This document shows positions 49,245 to 59,384 of a DNA stretch of 64,000 nt, in pieces. The first letter of the stretch is position 1, and each line of letters opens with the position of its first letter. The notes below the pieces were generated by a model that made no database searches, was not told the DNA's origin, and saw only the letters and a program-made list of their open reading frames with translations. A program made the translations under genes and the position numbers. This DNA is from Chitinophagaceae bacterium (lineage in GTDB: Bacteria > Bacteroidota > Bacteroidia > Chitinophagales > Chitinophagaceae): assembly GCA_947457465.1 (NCBI GenBank), contig CANGWB010000001.1, positions 248,001-312,000 on the forward strand, in the 5' to 3' direction.

Positions 49245-50461
49245 CCGAGAAGGATACAGGCACCCACGATCAGAGGCGCCGGAATTTTTGTGTATTGCAA
49301 CAGCCCTACTGTTGCTATGAAGACCAACAGCGGCGCCGGGCTGATGGCGTTCACCGGACCAACTACATCTACTAATATATAAAGCACCGAAGCAAGCAAC
49401 ACCCCCATCACCACCGCATTGATTCCTTCGATCGATCGGTAGATGACAGCATATTTTTTAAGATTGTGCCAAATGGGATAAAAGAAAAGCACCAAGAGTG
49501 CACTCGGCAGAAAAATGGCGACCATGCCGATCACACATCCCAACAGTTGCCACCACGGACCCTCTGATTTCATTGCCATTCCGCCCGTGAATGCGGCAAT
49601 CGAAAAAACGGGTCCAGGAACAGCCCGAACCACACCCATACCCACGTACATATCTTTTTGATCTACTCGGATCGCACCCGGGTTGTTTTCCTTCACCTTG
49701 GATGGGCGAACACTCCACTGCTCATACATCAGCGGTAACAAAACCTGACCACCACCAAAAACCAGACTTCCCATTCGGTAGGTATTCTCAAATAGGTTGA
49801 TCGGCTTTCGGTCGGGCCAATCTTGTTTGCGCGCCATTTCACTGAAAAAACCCGCCAATAAAAAAATGATCCCGAACAGCCAGAAATTCCACCATCGGAT
49901 GGTTTTGGGCTTATCGAGTTGTTGCGGAATACGTTTGTTGCTGAAGTTGGTAGCGATGCCACCGGCTACCATCAGGACCGGTATCATCCACGGACTGCCG
50001 AAAAATAAATAGGTGATGATACAGGCGATTACAAAAATGATCCAGGTGATCGTGTTTTTTACGGCCAATGGAAAAAGTTGCACCGCCGCATATCCCAAAA
50101 ACCCCGCCGCCATGGGGGCAATGAATTCAAAGGCAGATCGCTCAACGCCTATACCTAGGCCGATCAGAAAAGTAAGTCCGCCCATCAAAAAACAGGCGGG
50201 CAAGATCCAGATCAACAAGGTTAGCACCGCCAATGGAACACCCCCACGCTTGTAGCCGATCAGGGTAAGCGTTTGTGTGGAAGAGGCGCCGGGAAGTAGC
50301 TGACAAAAAGAGTTGTATTCCATCAACTCCTCCTCGCTCACATAGGGCCGGTTGCGAACGAACCGACGAAGCATCAATCCTAAATGCGCTTGCGGTCCGC
50401 CAAAAGCCGTCAAGCTATGCCAGGCCACCGCGCGTAAAAAGGGAATGTGCCGAAGGAACAT
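49232..50461 (-). CDS. chrA: ChrA family chromate transporter
   Basis: 409 residues, a long-chain CHR protein with two homologous halves. Half one begins with [23 protein letters not shown] and contains [19 protein letters not shown]; half two repeats the pattern from about residue 225 ([16 protein letters not shown], then [17 protein letters not shown]). About ten to twelve membrane helices. The family exports chromate, but the physiological substrate may be another anion. It is divergent from the M20 gene. Confidence 0.92.
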   Translation of the reverse strand: MFLRHIPFLRAVAWHSLTAFGGPQAHLGLMLRRFVRNRPYVSEEELMEYNSFCQLLPGASSTQTLTLIGYKRGGVPLAVLTLLIWILPACFLMGGLTFLIGLGIGVERSAFEFIAPMAAGFLGYAAVQLFPLAVKNTITWIIFVIACIITYLFFGSPWMIPVLMVAGGIATNFSNKRIPQQLDKPKTIRWWNFWLFGIIFLLAGFFSEMARKQDWPDRKPINLFENTYRMGSLVFGGGQVLLPLMYEQWSVRPSKVKENNPGAIRVDQKDMYVGMGVVRAVPGPVFSIAAFTGGMAMKSEGPWWQLLGCVIGMVAIFLPSALLVLFFYPIWHNLKKYAVIYRSIEGINAVVMGVLLASVLYILVDVVGPVNAISPAPLLVFIATVGLLQYTKIPAPLIVGACILLGYFL

Positions 50462-50508
50462 GCTTAAAAATAGCGGAAAAACAACCTATTTTGAGCCAAA
50501 ACCGATTT

Positions 50509-51813
50509 ATGCGCGCGTCATTTCTATTGCTAGTGTGTATCATCACCGGATCACTATCCCAGGCACAGGATAAAAAAGAACAACTCCGCCAGCGATTGTT
50601 CCAAAAAGTAGAAACGATGACTGCGAAGACAAATGCTTGGCGAGAGGATTTACACCTCAACCCCGAACTCGGAAATCGTGAGTTCCGAACCTCCAAACTG
50701 ATTGCAGCACATTTGCGTTCACTAGGAATCGAAGTACAGGAAGGTATTGCGCACACAGGTGTGGTCGGTTTATTGAAAGGTGCTAAACCCGGACCTTGTA
50801 TCGCCCTTCGGGCGGATATGGACGGACTACCCGTGACGGAGCGCGTCAATATTCCATTCGCATCTAAAGCGCGTACTACATACAACGGACAAGAAGTAGG
50901 CGTGATGCACGCATGCGGACACGATACACACGTAGCCATGCTCATGGCCACCGCAGAAGTATTATCTGCTTTCAAAAATGAATTGCAGGGCTCGGTAAAA
51001 TTCATTTTCCAACCCGCTGAAGAAGGAGCGCCGGACGGAGAAGAAGGCGGTGCGGCACTGATGGTCAAGCAGGGTGTAATGGAAAATCCAAAGGTGGATA
51101 TGGTATTAGGCTTTCACATCGAATCAGATATTGAAGCGGGACAGATCCACTACAAACCCGGCGCTTTCATGGCCGCGGCTGATTGGTTTTCCATTTTAGT
51201 TAAAGGAAAAGGGAGTCATGGTTCTCAACCCTGGAAGGGCGTCGACCCGATTCAAGTGTCTGCACAGATCATCGACGGATTGCAAGCGATCGTCAGCCGA
51301 CAATCCGAACTCACCAAAGCGCCCGTTGTGATTACCGTCGGAAAAATAAATGGAGGCGTTCGCCAAAATATCATTCCGGAAAGCTGCACCATGGCAGGCA
51401 CCATTCGAACACTGGATTCTGATATGCAAAAAGAAGTCCACGAAAAAATAAAGCACACAGCTAAATATATAGCCGAAGCATCCGGCGCCACCGCCGAGGT
51501 GACCATTGAGACAAAAACATTGGTTACCTACAACGATCCTGAACTGCTAAAGAAAGTTATGCCCTCACTCGAAAAAGCAGCCGGCACCGCCAATGTGAAA
51601 CCGAGAGAGTGGGTCACCGGCGCAGAAGATTTTTCTTACTACGGAACCAAAGCCCCGGCTGTATTTCTCTACCTGGGCGGTATGCCAAAGGGCAACGATC
51701 CCGCTAAAGCACCACCACATCACACGGCCGATTTTTATGTAGACAACAGCGGCATGCCCACCGGTATCCGCGCCTTTTGCAGCATGGTCCTGGATATGAT
51801 GCAGGTAAAATAA
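50509..51813 (+). CDS. Secreted M20 family amidohydrolase
   Basis: 434 residues with a signal peptide (about 1-20, ending SQAQ). This is the IAA-amino-acid/hippurate hydrolase branch of M20: metal ligands in HACGHDTHVAM, the base/ligand pair in FQPAEEGAPDGEEGG, the dimerisation (lid) domain SHGSQPWKGVDP, and the final HHTADFYVD. It probably removes acyl groups from N-acylated amino acids in the periplasm. ATG 50509 gives the signal peptide; the long upstream frame crosses chrA. It precedes the beta-lactamase-like gene by one base. Confidence 0.93.
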   Translation: MRASFLLLVCIITGSLSQAQDKKEQLRQRLFQKVETMTAKTNAWREDLHLNPELGNREFRTSKLIAAHLRSLGIEVQEGIAHTGVVGLLKGAKPGPCIALRADMDGLPVTERVNIPFASKARTTYNGQEVGVMHACGHDTHVAMLMATAEVLSAFKNELQGSVKFIFQPAEEGAPDGEEGGAALMVKQGVMENPKVDMVLGFHIESDIEAGQIHYKPGAFMAAADWFSILVKGKGSHGSQPWKGVDPIQVSAQIIDGLQAIVSRQSELTKAPVVITVGKINGGVRQNIIPESCTMAGTIRTLDSDMQKEVHEKIKHTAKYIAEASGATAEVTIETKTLVTYNDPELLKKVMPSLEKAAGTANVKPREWVTGAEDFSYYGTKAPAVFLYLGGMPKGNDPAKAPPHHTADFYVDNSGMPTGIRAFCSMVLDMMQVK

Positions 51814-51814
51814 T

Positions 51815-52714
51815 ATGCGAAATCACCTCTTCTATATTTCCTTTCTGTTCGTTGCGTTCGCAAATGCGCAACCCGTAGATAAAAAGCTTAATCGGAAACT
51901 CGAGAATCAATTAGCCGGATTCAAGGGTGTAGTGGGCGTGTATGTGAAAGATCTTCGATCGGGTAAGACGGCCACTTTTCAGGCGGATACAATTTTTCCG
52001 ACCGCCAGTATTGTAAAAGTCCCGATTCTGCTGGGTGTAATGGATCGACTGCATAAAAATGAAATCACCTACGACTCCAACTTTATTTATAAAGACTCGC
52101 TACTCTATGCCGGATCTGATATTCTTGGATCCTTCAAGTCGAACGAAAGCATCGCGCTGAAAAAAATCATCATGCTGATGATGACCACCAGCGACAACAC
52201 CGCAAGCCTTTGGCTCCAATCGATCGCGGGCGGTGGAACACGGATCAATCGAATTCTTGACAGCATCGGACTGAAACAAACACGCGTGAATTCACGAACA
52301 CCCGGCCGTGAAACGAACCGGACACAGTACGGGTGGGGACAAACCACGCCACGCGAAATGGGTGAACTGCTGGAGCGTGTTTATCAAAATAAACTTTTTG
52401 CAGGATCGACAGATGAGCGGATTCTTCGAACCATGGGACGAAATTTCTGGGATGAAGATGAAGCCATCTCTCGCTTTCCACCCTATATCGAAGTGTTCAG
52501 TAAAAACGGATGTGTGAATGCGTCAAGAAGTGAGGCCATGATCGTGAATGCGCCGAACCACCCGTTTGTGTTTTGCATTTTTACCAAGAACAACGTCGAT
52601 CAGCGCTGGTCGCACGAAAACGAAGCGTGGACTCTTGCTCGAAATCTCGCGGATCTTTTGTGGGATTATTTTGAACCCAAAGACAAGTGGGGAGACGACT
52701 CAGCGCAACAGTAA
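51815..52714 (+). CDS. Class A beta-lactamase-like serine hydrolase
   Basis: 299 residues with a signal peptide (about 1-18). Penicillin-recognising motifs: S65-x-x-K68 (TASIVKVP), S126-D-N128 (TTSDNTAS) and an omega-loop-like glutamate E166 (TPGRETN). The third motif is K230-N-G232 where true class A enzymes have KTG or KSG, so beta-lactam hydrolysis is uncertain. Alternative roles are peptidoglycan or other ester/amide hydrolysis. It is co-transcribed with the M20 amidohydrolase (1-base gap) and its 3' end overlaps feoB by 15 bases. Confidence 0.88.
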   Translation: MRNHLFYISFLFVAFANAQPVDKKLNRKLENQLAGFKGVVGVYVKDLRSGKTATFQADTIFPTASIVKVPILLGVMDRLHKNEITYDSNFIYKDSLLYAGSDILGSFKSNESIALKKIIMLMMTTSDNTASLWLQSIAGGGTRINRILDSIGLKQTRVNSRTPGRETNRTQYGWGQTTPREMGELLERVYQNKLFAGSTDERILRTMGRNFWDEDEAISRFPPYIEVFSKNGCVNASRSEAMIVNAPNHPFVFCIFTKNNVDQRWSHENEAWTLARNLADLLWDYFEPKDKWGDDSAQQ

Positions 52715-54811
52715 ATACGCACACCAGCTCATGATCCAGGCCAGACCGGTCATATAGATCAGCTGTATCGTGGGCCATTTCCAACTACGGGTTTCTCTCT
52801 TTACAACTGCCAGTGTACTCATACACTGCATGGCCAGCGCATAGAAGATGAGTAATGATACTCCGGTTGCCAATGTGAACACAATGGACCCATCGGGTCG
52901 CGTCGCACCACGCATTTTATCCTTCAACACGCGACTGCTGGCATCCTCTTCGCCCACACTGTAAAGAGTTGCCATCGTACCCACAAACACTTCGCGTGCG
53001 GCGAATGACGTGATCAGCGCAATGCCGATTTTCCAATCGAAACCCAGCGGTGCGATCACCGGTTCAATGGCATGGCCCAGCATACCCGCGTATGAATTTT
53101 CCAAACGTGCACTTTGGTGATCCCGTTCGATCTGTTCTGCCGGAAGTACTGAAGCAACCTTGGCGGCCTCGTAACGATCATCAATGATTTTCATTTTATC
53201 GGCCGGACCAAAACTTGAAAGCCCCCAAAGCACAAGACTGATGATCATGATGACCTTACCGGCATCAAACAGAAAGATCTTCGCCTTATTGAACATCACC
53301 GTTACCATATTCCCCCAACGAGGCGCTCGGTAGTCGGGCAACTCCAAAATGAAAAAACTCTTTTCCTGTATCCGGATAAACCACTTTGCAATATTGGATA
53401 CCAGCAGCGCGATCACCACGCCAAAAACATAGAGCCCCATCATCACCAATCCCTGCAAACTCAGGAGTCCGAATAAATATTTCTCTGGTATCACCAGTCC
53501 GGTTAAAATGGAATAAACAGGCAGCCGCGCCGAACAACTCATCAGCGGCGTCACTAATATAGTCAGCAATCTTTCTTTTCGGTTCTCGATGTTACGCGCA
53601 CTCATGATCGCCGGAACCGCACAAGCGAAACCACTGATCATGGGCATCACACTTTTTCCATTCAACCCAACTCCACGCATCAGTCGATCGGTCAAAAAAC
53701 TGATCCTCGCCATGTATCCCGTATCCTCCAACAGTGTGATGATCCCAAATAAGATCATGATCTGCGGCACAAAAACCAGAATGCCCCCCAATCCGGCCAC
53801 CACCCCGTTGATCAGCAGATCGCTCCAGGCATTTGTTGGCAACGCTTCTCCCAACCAACCCGAAAAAAGGCCGAATCCACTTTCGATCCAATCCATCGGG
53901 TACTTGGCCAACCAAAAAACAGCTTGAAACAGTAGGAACAAGACGGACAACAAGATCAGGTTTCCCCAACGCCGATGAAGCAGAATCCCATCGAGGCGCT
54001 CTGTCACCATTTTCTTTTTCAACGGATCGGGCTCTGATACCGCTACCTGCATGATCTCCCGGATACGGGCATATCGCTGAAGGATCTCGGCCGCCTGTGT
54101 TTTAGTGGGATTAAAACTGTTTTTTTCTTCGATCGATTCGAGTGCGTCCTGTTGCGGAAGTGAGAGGGACTCGTGATGGATCAGATAATGAATGGATGTA
54201 TACTCACCGATTCCAGGAAACAATGCTTGTGTGGCTTCAACCGCGGCTGGCGCCAGGGCTTTTGAGTCAATGAAGGGGCGGGCGGACTGCTTGATCGAAC
54301 GAACCGACCAAGACTGTATCGTTTTTTTCAACTCAGCAACCCCCTTTCCTTTACGGGGATTCACGGCCACCACCGGCACGCCGAGTTCACGCTCCAAAGC
54401 GGGAATGTCGATCTGTATTCCCTTTTTTCGGGCCAGGTCCATCATCGTAAGCACGATCACAACCGGAACCTTCAGGTCGATCAATTGAGAACAAAGCAAC
54501 AGATTCCGCTTCAGGTTGCTGGCATCTGCCACCGCAATCACCAGATCGGGACGAAACCCCTTATCTTCTCCGATCACCACTTTATAGCTGACCCACTCAT
54601 CCAATCGTTTCGGATAAAGTGAATAGGTGCCGGGAAGATCGATTAGTTCGATGGCCTGATCACCTGCTGAAAATCGCCCCGTGGTTTTGTCAACCGTCAC
54701 CCCGGGAAAATTCCCGACTTGCTGGTTCATTCCGGTCAAACAATTGAACAGTGAACTTTTACCACTGTTTGGATTCCCGACCAGGGCAATATGAAGGGGG
54801 GTTGATTTCAA
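52700..54811 (-). CDS. feoB: Ferrous iron transporter FeoB
   Basis: 703 residues. N-terminal G domain: G1 GNPNSGKSS, G3 DLPGTYSLYP, and a G4 position reading TMMD rather than the common NxxD. Two Gate domains with about eight membrane helices follow, with the CAVPAIMSARNIENRKERLLTILVTPLMSCSARLPVY region (about 395-431) and its second copy. It imports Fe2+. The start is TTG at 54811: a perfect -7 element ends 5 bases before it and no ATG upstream fits. feoA is elsewhere and no feoC is seen. Confidence 0.95.
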   Translation of the reverse strand: MKSTPLHIALVGNPNSGKSSLFNCLTGMNQQVGNFPGVTVDKTTGRFSAGDQAIELIDLPGTYSLYPKRLDEWVSYKVVIGEDKGFRPDLVIAVADASNLKRNLLLCSQLIDLKVPVVIVLTMMDLARKKGIQIDIPALERELGVPVVAVNPRKGKGVAELKKTIQSWSVRSIKQSARPFIDSKALAPAAVEATQALFPGIGEYTSIHYLIHHESLSLPQQDALESIEEKNSFNPTKTQAAEILQRYARIREIMQVAVSEPDPLKKKMVTERLDGILLHRRWGNLILLSVLFLLFQAVFWLAKYPMDWIESGFGLFSGWLGEALPTNAWSDLLINGVVAGLGGILVFVPQIMILFGIITLLEDTGYMARISFLTDRLMRGVGLNGKSVMPMISGFACAVPAIMSARNIENRKERLLTILVTPLMSCSARLPVYSILTGLVIPEKYLFGLLSLQGLVMMGLYVFGVVIALLVSNIAKWFIRIQEKSFFILELPDYRAPRWGNMVTVMFNKAKIFLFDAGKVIMIISLVLWGLSSFGPADKMKIIDDRYEAAKVASVLPAEQIERDHQSARLENSYAGMLGHAIEPVIAPLGFDWKIGIALITSFAAREVFVGTMATLYSVGEEDASSRVLKDKMRGATRPDGSIVFTLATGVSLLIFYALAMQCMSTLAVVKRETRSWKWPTIQLIYMTGLAWIMSWCAYLLLR

Positions 54812-54816
54812 CCTCG

Positions 54817-54824
54817 CAAAAGTA
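54817..54824 (-). promoter_or_regulatory. -7 element of feoB
   Basis: Minus-strand TACTTTTG, a perfect -7 element, ends 5 bases before the TTG start codon of feoB and supports that start. Confidence 0.62.
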
Positions 54825-54878
54825 GAACGGATTCGCGAACACTCATTATTAAATCCGGTTTTTCAACTCGAACCAAGG

Positions 54879-54886
54879 TAATTTTG
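54879..54886 (+). promoter_or_regulatory. -7 element of M28 peptidase operon
   Basis: TAATTTTG, a perfect -7 element, ends 17 bases before the ATG at 54904. Confidence 0.55.
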
Positions 54887-54903
54887 TCTCCAATCCTTTT
54901 TTC

Positions 54904-56550
54904 ATGTCGAATCGAACCGCCCCCGTACTTTTTCTTCTCTTATTTGCTTCTTGTGTGCCCGCCAGCAAAAAAATAATGCGCGCAGATAAGAAATATCAAA
55001 GCAGCTTTCAGCAACACGTTTCCTTTTTGGCATCCGACTCACTGGAAGGCAGAAGAACCGGCACCCGTGGGGAGGCGATCGCTCGCAGCTATATAGCGGA
55101 GCAATTTCGCTCGATCGGCCTTCAACCAAAAGGCACAAACGTATTTGAACAACTATTCGAGGTGCAAGAAGGAAAAAAACCTTCGTCCGCATCCTATCTG
55201 TGGATACAGGGCGATACACTAGTAGCCGAGAAAGAGTATTTCTATTTCCCTTGGAGTGGATCACAACCAATACAGGGCGAACCGATCCCGGGCCTTCGGG
55301 AGGTTGCAGCGCCTTGGATCATCGATCTCGGTGAGGGTATTCAGGACAATGCGAACAATCCGCACTTTGATCTCCCCCTCTATGTTTATGAGCAGTCAAA
55401 AAAAGCGGCTGACGCCGGTGCAACTGGACTGATCCTTTATAGTACACATACTTCCGGCGATAAACTTTCATTCAATGCAAAAGACCGGTCCGATGCGCTA
55501 AAGATCTCGGTCGTTTATTTAAAAAAGGATGCCGCCACACGATATGTGCAGGCAGATAAAGGTGGTATGCGAATTCAGGGGAAAGTTGAATTCGTTGAAA
55601 ACATGCGACGCGGATACAATGTGGCCGGCTTCATTGATAACAAGGCTGAAAAAACGGTTGTCCTCGGTGCACACTATGATCACCTCGGTTATGGCGAGGA
55701 CAATAATTCCCGACACACCGGCACGCCTGAAATTCACAATGGAGCAGATGACAATGCCAGCGGCACCTCCATGCTCATTGAATTGGCCCGCTTATTTAAA
55801 TCAAAAAAAGAACAGAAGAATAATTATCTCTTTCTTGCTTTTTCCGGAGAAGAATTGGGACTGTACGGATCAAAATATTTTACCGAAAAGCCCACGATCG
55901 ATCTGAGGGCTGTTAATTATATGATCAATATGGATATGGTGGGACGATTGCCCGACAGCAGCAAATCCATTACACTGGGCGGATACGGTACTTCACCCGC
56001 CTGGTCGAAGGTGATCGATCCGAAGGCGAGCAACACGATATCGATCCGCATCGACTCCAGCGGTACTGGTCCAAGCGACCACTCCTCTTTTTATCGAAAA
56101 GACATTCCGGTGCTTTTCTACTTTACCGGACTGCATACTGATTATCACAAACCTTCTGATGATGCGGACCGCATCAATTACGAAGGGATGGTGCGGATCC
56201 TTCGCCACATCGAGCGTACGGTTGACGGATTGAACCAAGAGCCCAAACTGGCTTTTTTGAAAACAAGAGAAACACAAACAACGACCACCGCTCGCTTCAG
56301 TGTAACGATGGGCATCATGCCCGACTATACCTATTCCGGAAAAGGTGTTCGAGCCGATGGTGTGGGTGAAGGAAAGCCTGCCCAGAAAGCCGGCATCCGC
56401 GCAGGCGACATTGTTTTACAGATTGGTGATTATTCGATCTCTTCTATGGAGAGCTACATGCAAACGTTGGGCAAGTTCAAAAAAGGAGAAACGATAAAAG
56501 TGATCTATCAGCGTGGTGAGGAAACCAAAGAAGTAAACGTAACTTTCTAG
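54904..56550 (+). CDS. M28 family peptidase lipoprotein with PA and PDZ domains
   Basis: 548 residues. Lipoprotein signal with FASC (Cys about 17). A PA-like insert (about 110-215) precedes the aminopeptidase core: HYDHLGYGED (His, Asp), NGADDNASGT (Asp), SGEELGLYGS (Glu-Glu), MDMVGR (Asp) and HTDYHKPSDD (His) provide all zinc ligands. A C-terminal PDZ domain (about 465-548, GKPAQKAGIRAGDIVLQIGD) is added. It is surface or periplasm anchored. It leads an operon with the IPExxxVDY and pterin dehydratase genes. Confidence 0.94.
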   Translation: MSNRTAPVLFLLLFASCVPASKKIMRADKKYQSSFQQHVSFLASDSLEGRRTGTRGEAIARSYIAEQFRSIGLQPKGTNVFEQLFEVQEGKKPSSASYLWIQGDTLVAEKEYFYFPWSGSQPIQGEPIPGLREVAAPWIIDLGEGIQDNANNPHFDLPLYVYEQSKKAADAGATGLILYSTHTSGDKLSFNAKDRSDALKISVVYLKKDAATRYVQADKGGMRIQGKVEFVENMRRGYNVAGFIDNKAEKTVVLGAHYDHLGYGEDNNSRHTGTPEIHNGADDNASGTSMLIELARLFKSKKEQKNNYLFLAFSGEELGLYGSKYFTEKPTIDLRAVNYMINMDMVGRLPDSSKSITLGGYGTSPAWSKVIDPKASNTISIRIDSSGTGPSDHSSFYRKDIPVLFYFTGLHTDYHKPSDDADRINYEGMVRILRHIERTVDGLNQEPKLAFLKTRETQTTTTARFSVTMGIMPDYTYSGKGVRADGVGEGKPAQKAGIRAGDIVLQIGDYSISSMESYMQTLGKFKKGETIKVIYQRGEETKEVNVTF

Positions 56551-56561
56551 AAAGTAAATAA

Positions 56562-57008
56562 ATGGCAGAGCGGCCACAGAAACTGGTTCTCGATACGGAT
56601 GCACTCAACGACATGTTCTTCGACGAGGCATGTTTGCTCGGCATCATGGCCCCCATTCGCGACTATCAATTTGTTTGGCACCTGAATGCTCATTTGCAAT
56701 TGGATTTTAGGATCAATGATCTCGAGATCGGACTGGTCCGAAAAAAAAGAGAATATTTTTTCAAGGTCTATGAATACCGTCGACCCGAGTCGATGCTGGA
56801 GCATTATCTGTATGTAAATCAGTTTGACGGCGAATACCTGCTGCCGGAATTGAAGCACATGGATTATTTATGGTTGATGAAAGGCGATGAGATCGACCCC
56901 GCCTGGCTCGAAGAAACCATGCAGGCCATTCGCGGAACACAGTTTGTACAAATGGCCGTTAAACTAACAATCGACCAAGTGAAAAACAGAGAGAATCTTT
57001 TATTCTGA
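56562..57008 (+). CDS. IPExxxVDY family protein
   Basis: 148 residues with no signal peptide. The eponymous motif appears as [15 protein letters not shown] (about 96-110), with Leu and Met for Ile and Val. The N-terminal part with [18 protein letters not shown] (about 34-51) is typical of this Bacteroidota family, whose function is unknown. It lies 11 bases after the M28 peptidase gene and 4 bases before the pterin dehydratase gene. Confidence 0.85.
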   Translation: MAERPQKLVLDTDALNDMFFDEACLLGIMAPIRDYQFVWHLNAHLQLDFRINDLEIGLVRKKREYFFKVYEYRRPESMLEHYLYVNQFDGEYLLPELKHMDYLWLMKGDEIDPAWLEETMQAIRGTQFVQMAVKLTIDQVKNRENLLF

Positions 57009-57012
57009 AACT

Positions 57013-57243
57013 ATGTGGACAGAAACAGCCAATACGCTTTATAGAAAATTCGAATTCCGAGATTTTTCGGAGGCCTTTGCATTCATGACAAGAGTAGCGA
57101 TGTTGGCCGAGCAGCAACAGCATCATCCTCGGTGGTCCAATGTCTGGAACACAGTAGAGGTTTGGCTGAACACGCACGATGCCGGAAATGTGATCACGGA
57201 AAAAGATTACAAACTAGCAAAGGCCATCGACGCGTTGATCTAG
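57013..57243 (+). CDS. phhB: Pterin-4a-carbinolamine dehydratase
   Basis: 76 residues, slightly shorter than typical (about 95) because the N-terminus is abbreviated. The active-site pattern is [41 protein letters not shown] (region about 33-73), with the paired His-His and the later [12 protein letters not shown] signature. It recycles tetrahydrobiopterin-type cofactors or acts in molybdopterin-related metabolism. It is the third gene of the M28 operon and overlaps selD by 4 bases, convergent. Confidence 0.92.
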   Translation: MWTETANTLYRKFEFRDFSEAFAFMTRVAMLAEQQQHHPRWSNVWNTVEVWLNTHDAGNVITEKDYKLAKAIDALI

Positions 57244-58313
57244 AGTTGTTCAGATGGACGAATAACGATCCGCTTCGCTCCGATCTCGGTCAGCCGCCCA
57301 ATCGGCAAAAGATGATCATTCAATTCAAATTCGACCATCTTCTCCTTCAAGAGCTCTGCGGAATCTTCCGCCACAGCGATCAATAATCCCCCGTTGGTCT
57401 GCGGATCGGGCAGCAACGTGAATGCTTCTGCTACAGGAACGCCTTTCTCAAATTGAACATCTGACTGATAACGACTCCAATTGCGCGTGGTGGAATCCGG
57501 AAAGATCCGTTGCTGAATATATTCAGATACGCCAGGAAGCAATTTCAATCGATCATAATAGATCTCCGCCCCACATTCACTGCCGTAGGTCATTTCACCT
57601 AAATGGCCAAGCAACCCAAATCCGGTCACATCGGTAAGGGCGTGTATGCCTTTCATTGTTCCCAACACTTCTCCAATTCGATTCAAGGAACACATGGTTT
57701 GTAACAATGCGTCATTGTGTTCTGCTTTTAATAAACCGCGTTTTCTGGCCGTTGAACCGATACCGCTGCCGATCGGTTTGGTGAGAAATAAAAGATCGCC
57801 AGGTTTGCCGCCTTTATTTTTTTTGATTCCCTCGATCGGTATCATTCCATTGACCGTCAACCCGAAAATCGGATCTGTAGTATCTATACTATGTCCGCCT
57901 GCAAGCGGAATGCCGGCTTCTCTGCAGGCTGCGCGCGCCCCTTCGATCACTTCAGCTGCGAGTTCGGCAGGAAGCGTATCTACCGGCCAACCCAAGATCG
58001 CAAGGGCGAGGATCGGCTTACCCCCCATTGCATATACATCACTGATCGCATTGGCGGCAGCGATCTTTCCATATTCAAAGGGCTCATCAACGATCGGGGT
58101 AAAAAAATCAGTAGTCGCGATCAGGCCCGATCCGTTACCCAGGTCCATTACTGCGGCATCGTCGAGCGATTCATTTCCAACGAGTAGCTGTGGAAATATA
58201 TCCATTCCCGAGCCGGGCTTGATGATCTGTTCCAATACTTGCGGCGCGATCTTGCAACTGCAACCTGTATTGCGGGTAAATGAGGTTAGTGGTGTTTCCG
58301 TGACTTGACTCAT
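57240..58313 (-). CDS. selD: Selenide, water dikinase
   Basis: 357 residues of the PurM-like family. It makes selenophosphate from selenide and ATP. The active-site segment is GCSCK (C18, C20, K21), with cysteine, not selenocysteine, at the catalytic position. The aspartates of [11 protein letters not shown] and [12 protein letters not shown], and [16 protein letters not shown], are present. The start overlaps the selU stop (ATGA), so the two are translationally coupled. Selenophosphate here probably serves tRNA selenation. Confidence 0.96.
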   Translation of the reverse strand: MSQVTETPLTSFTRNTGCSCKIAPQVLEQIIKPGSGMDIFPQLLVGNESLDDAAVMDLGNGSGLIATTDFFTPIVDEPFEYGKIAAANAISDVYAMGGKPILALAILGWPVDTLPAELAAEVIEGARAACREAGIPLAGGHSIDTTDPIFGLTVNGMIPIEGIKKNKGGKPGDLLFLTKPIGSGIGSTARKRGLLKAEHNDALLQTMCSLNRIGEVLGTMKGIHALTDVTGFGLLGHLGEMTYGSECGAEIYYDRLKLLPGVSEYIQQRIFPDSTTRNWSRYQSDVQFEKGVPVAEAFTLLPDPQTNGGLLIAVAEDSAELLKEKMVEFELNDHLLPIGRLTEIGAKRIVIRPSEQL

Positions 58314-59353
58314 GGTGTAATTGTCTTCAATAGAAGATCGGCGTTTTCTTCGTGAACAGCAGTGGCTTCAATGTTTCGGATCAGCAACTCGGCCTGCTCT
58401 CGGTTGAACAATGATTTTTTGTACATCTTATCGTAGTACCTCAGCAGAATATCAAAAGCTTCCGTGATCTGTCCGTTTTGTAAGAATGTTATTGCTTCCG
58501 TTGCATTCTTATCTCCCAGCTTTTTTCGAACACGATCGGTGGCATCGCAGAGTCGTTGAACATCAAGTGATCCATATCCCTGAACAATATAGGCGAGTCT
58601 TTTTTCGAATGGGATATCAAGAAAGTAAACAGATGACCGACGCATGTGTTCCCAGAACGCTCCCGGAATGTTTACGCGACCGATCCTTTGTGATTCGTCT
58701 TCGACCCAAATTCGCGGGGTTTGCTCTGCTGCTGCTTTTTGAAGTGCCAGCGCGAGTTTATTTTCAAAATGTTCTTGAGAGGGTTGTTCGGGTAGGCCGA
58801 TATTTCCAAATGCCGACCCTTTGTGATGAGCTAAGCCCTCGAGATCAAGTATCGTTTCCTTCTTATTTTTTAATGCTTTCAGCAAGTCCGTTTTTCCGGA
58901 ACCGGTGTAGCCACCGATCAATTGTAGCGGATATTCTTTTTCAAACTGTGCTAAAGACCAGCGCCGAAAACTTTTGTATCCCCCGATGAGTGTATGAACT
59001 TGAAATCCGTAAATATCCAATAGCCAAGCCAAGGCGCCGCTTCGCATGCCACCGCGCCAGCAATGAACGAGCAGCGTTCGAGAACCGGACTGCGCAGAGA
59101 TGGATTCCGCTTGTTCCACCAATGCGCGCATTTTCGGACCGAAATAATCAAGTCCGATCTTGATCGCCAGTTCCCGGCTTTCTTGTTTGTATGCGGTGCC
59201 TACTTGTTTTCTTTCCTCATCATCAAAAAGCGGAAAAGAATGAGCGCCGGGAATGTGTGCGTGTTGGTATTCACCCGGACTGCGCACATCCAACACGGGA
59301 TGTGATTCTCGGAGGTTTAAAAAGGTATCAATATCTATCGGACGAACAGCCAT
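58310..59353 (-). CDS. mnmH: tRNA 2-selenouridine synthase
   Basis: 347 residues, also called SelU or YbbB. The N-terminal rhodanese domain has LLVHCWRGGMRSGALAWLL with the catalytic cysteine (about 94). The C-terminal P-loop domain has GGYTGSGKTDLL (about 147-158). It converts 2-thiouridine at the wobble position of tRNAs to 2-selenouridine using selenophosphate from SelD. Operon order is mnmH then selD. No selA, selB or selC is in the window. Confidence 0.95.
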   Translation of the reverse strand: MAVRPIDIDTFLNLRESHPVLDVRSPGEYQHAHIPGAHSFPLFDDEERKQVGTAYKQESRELAIKIGLDYFGPKMRALVEQAESISAQSGSRTLLVHCWRGGMRSGALAWLLDIYGFQVHTLIGGYKSFRRWSLAQFEKEYPLQLIGGYTGSGKTDLLKALKNKKETILDLEGLAHHKGSAFGNIGLPEQPSQEHFENKLALALQKAAAEQTPRIWVEDESQRIGRVNIPGAFWEHMRRSSVYFLDIPFEKRLAYIVQGYGSLDVQRLCDATDRVRKKLGDKNATEAITFLQNGQITEAFDILLRYYDKMYKKSLFNREQAELLIRNIEATAVHEENADLLLKTITP

Positions 59354-59384
59354 CGGCCGTGAAGGTAGTTTGATTCGTGGGCAA

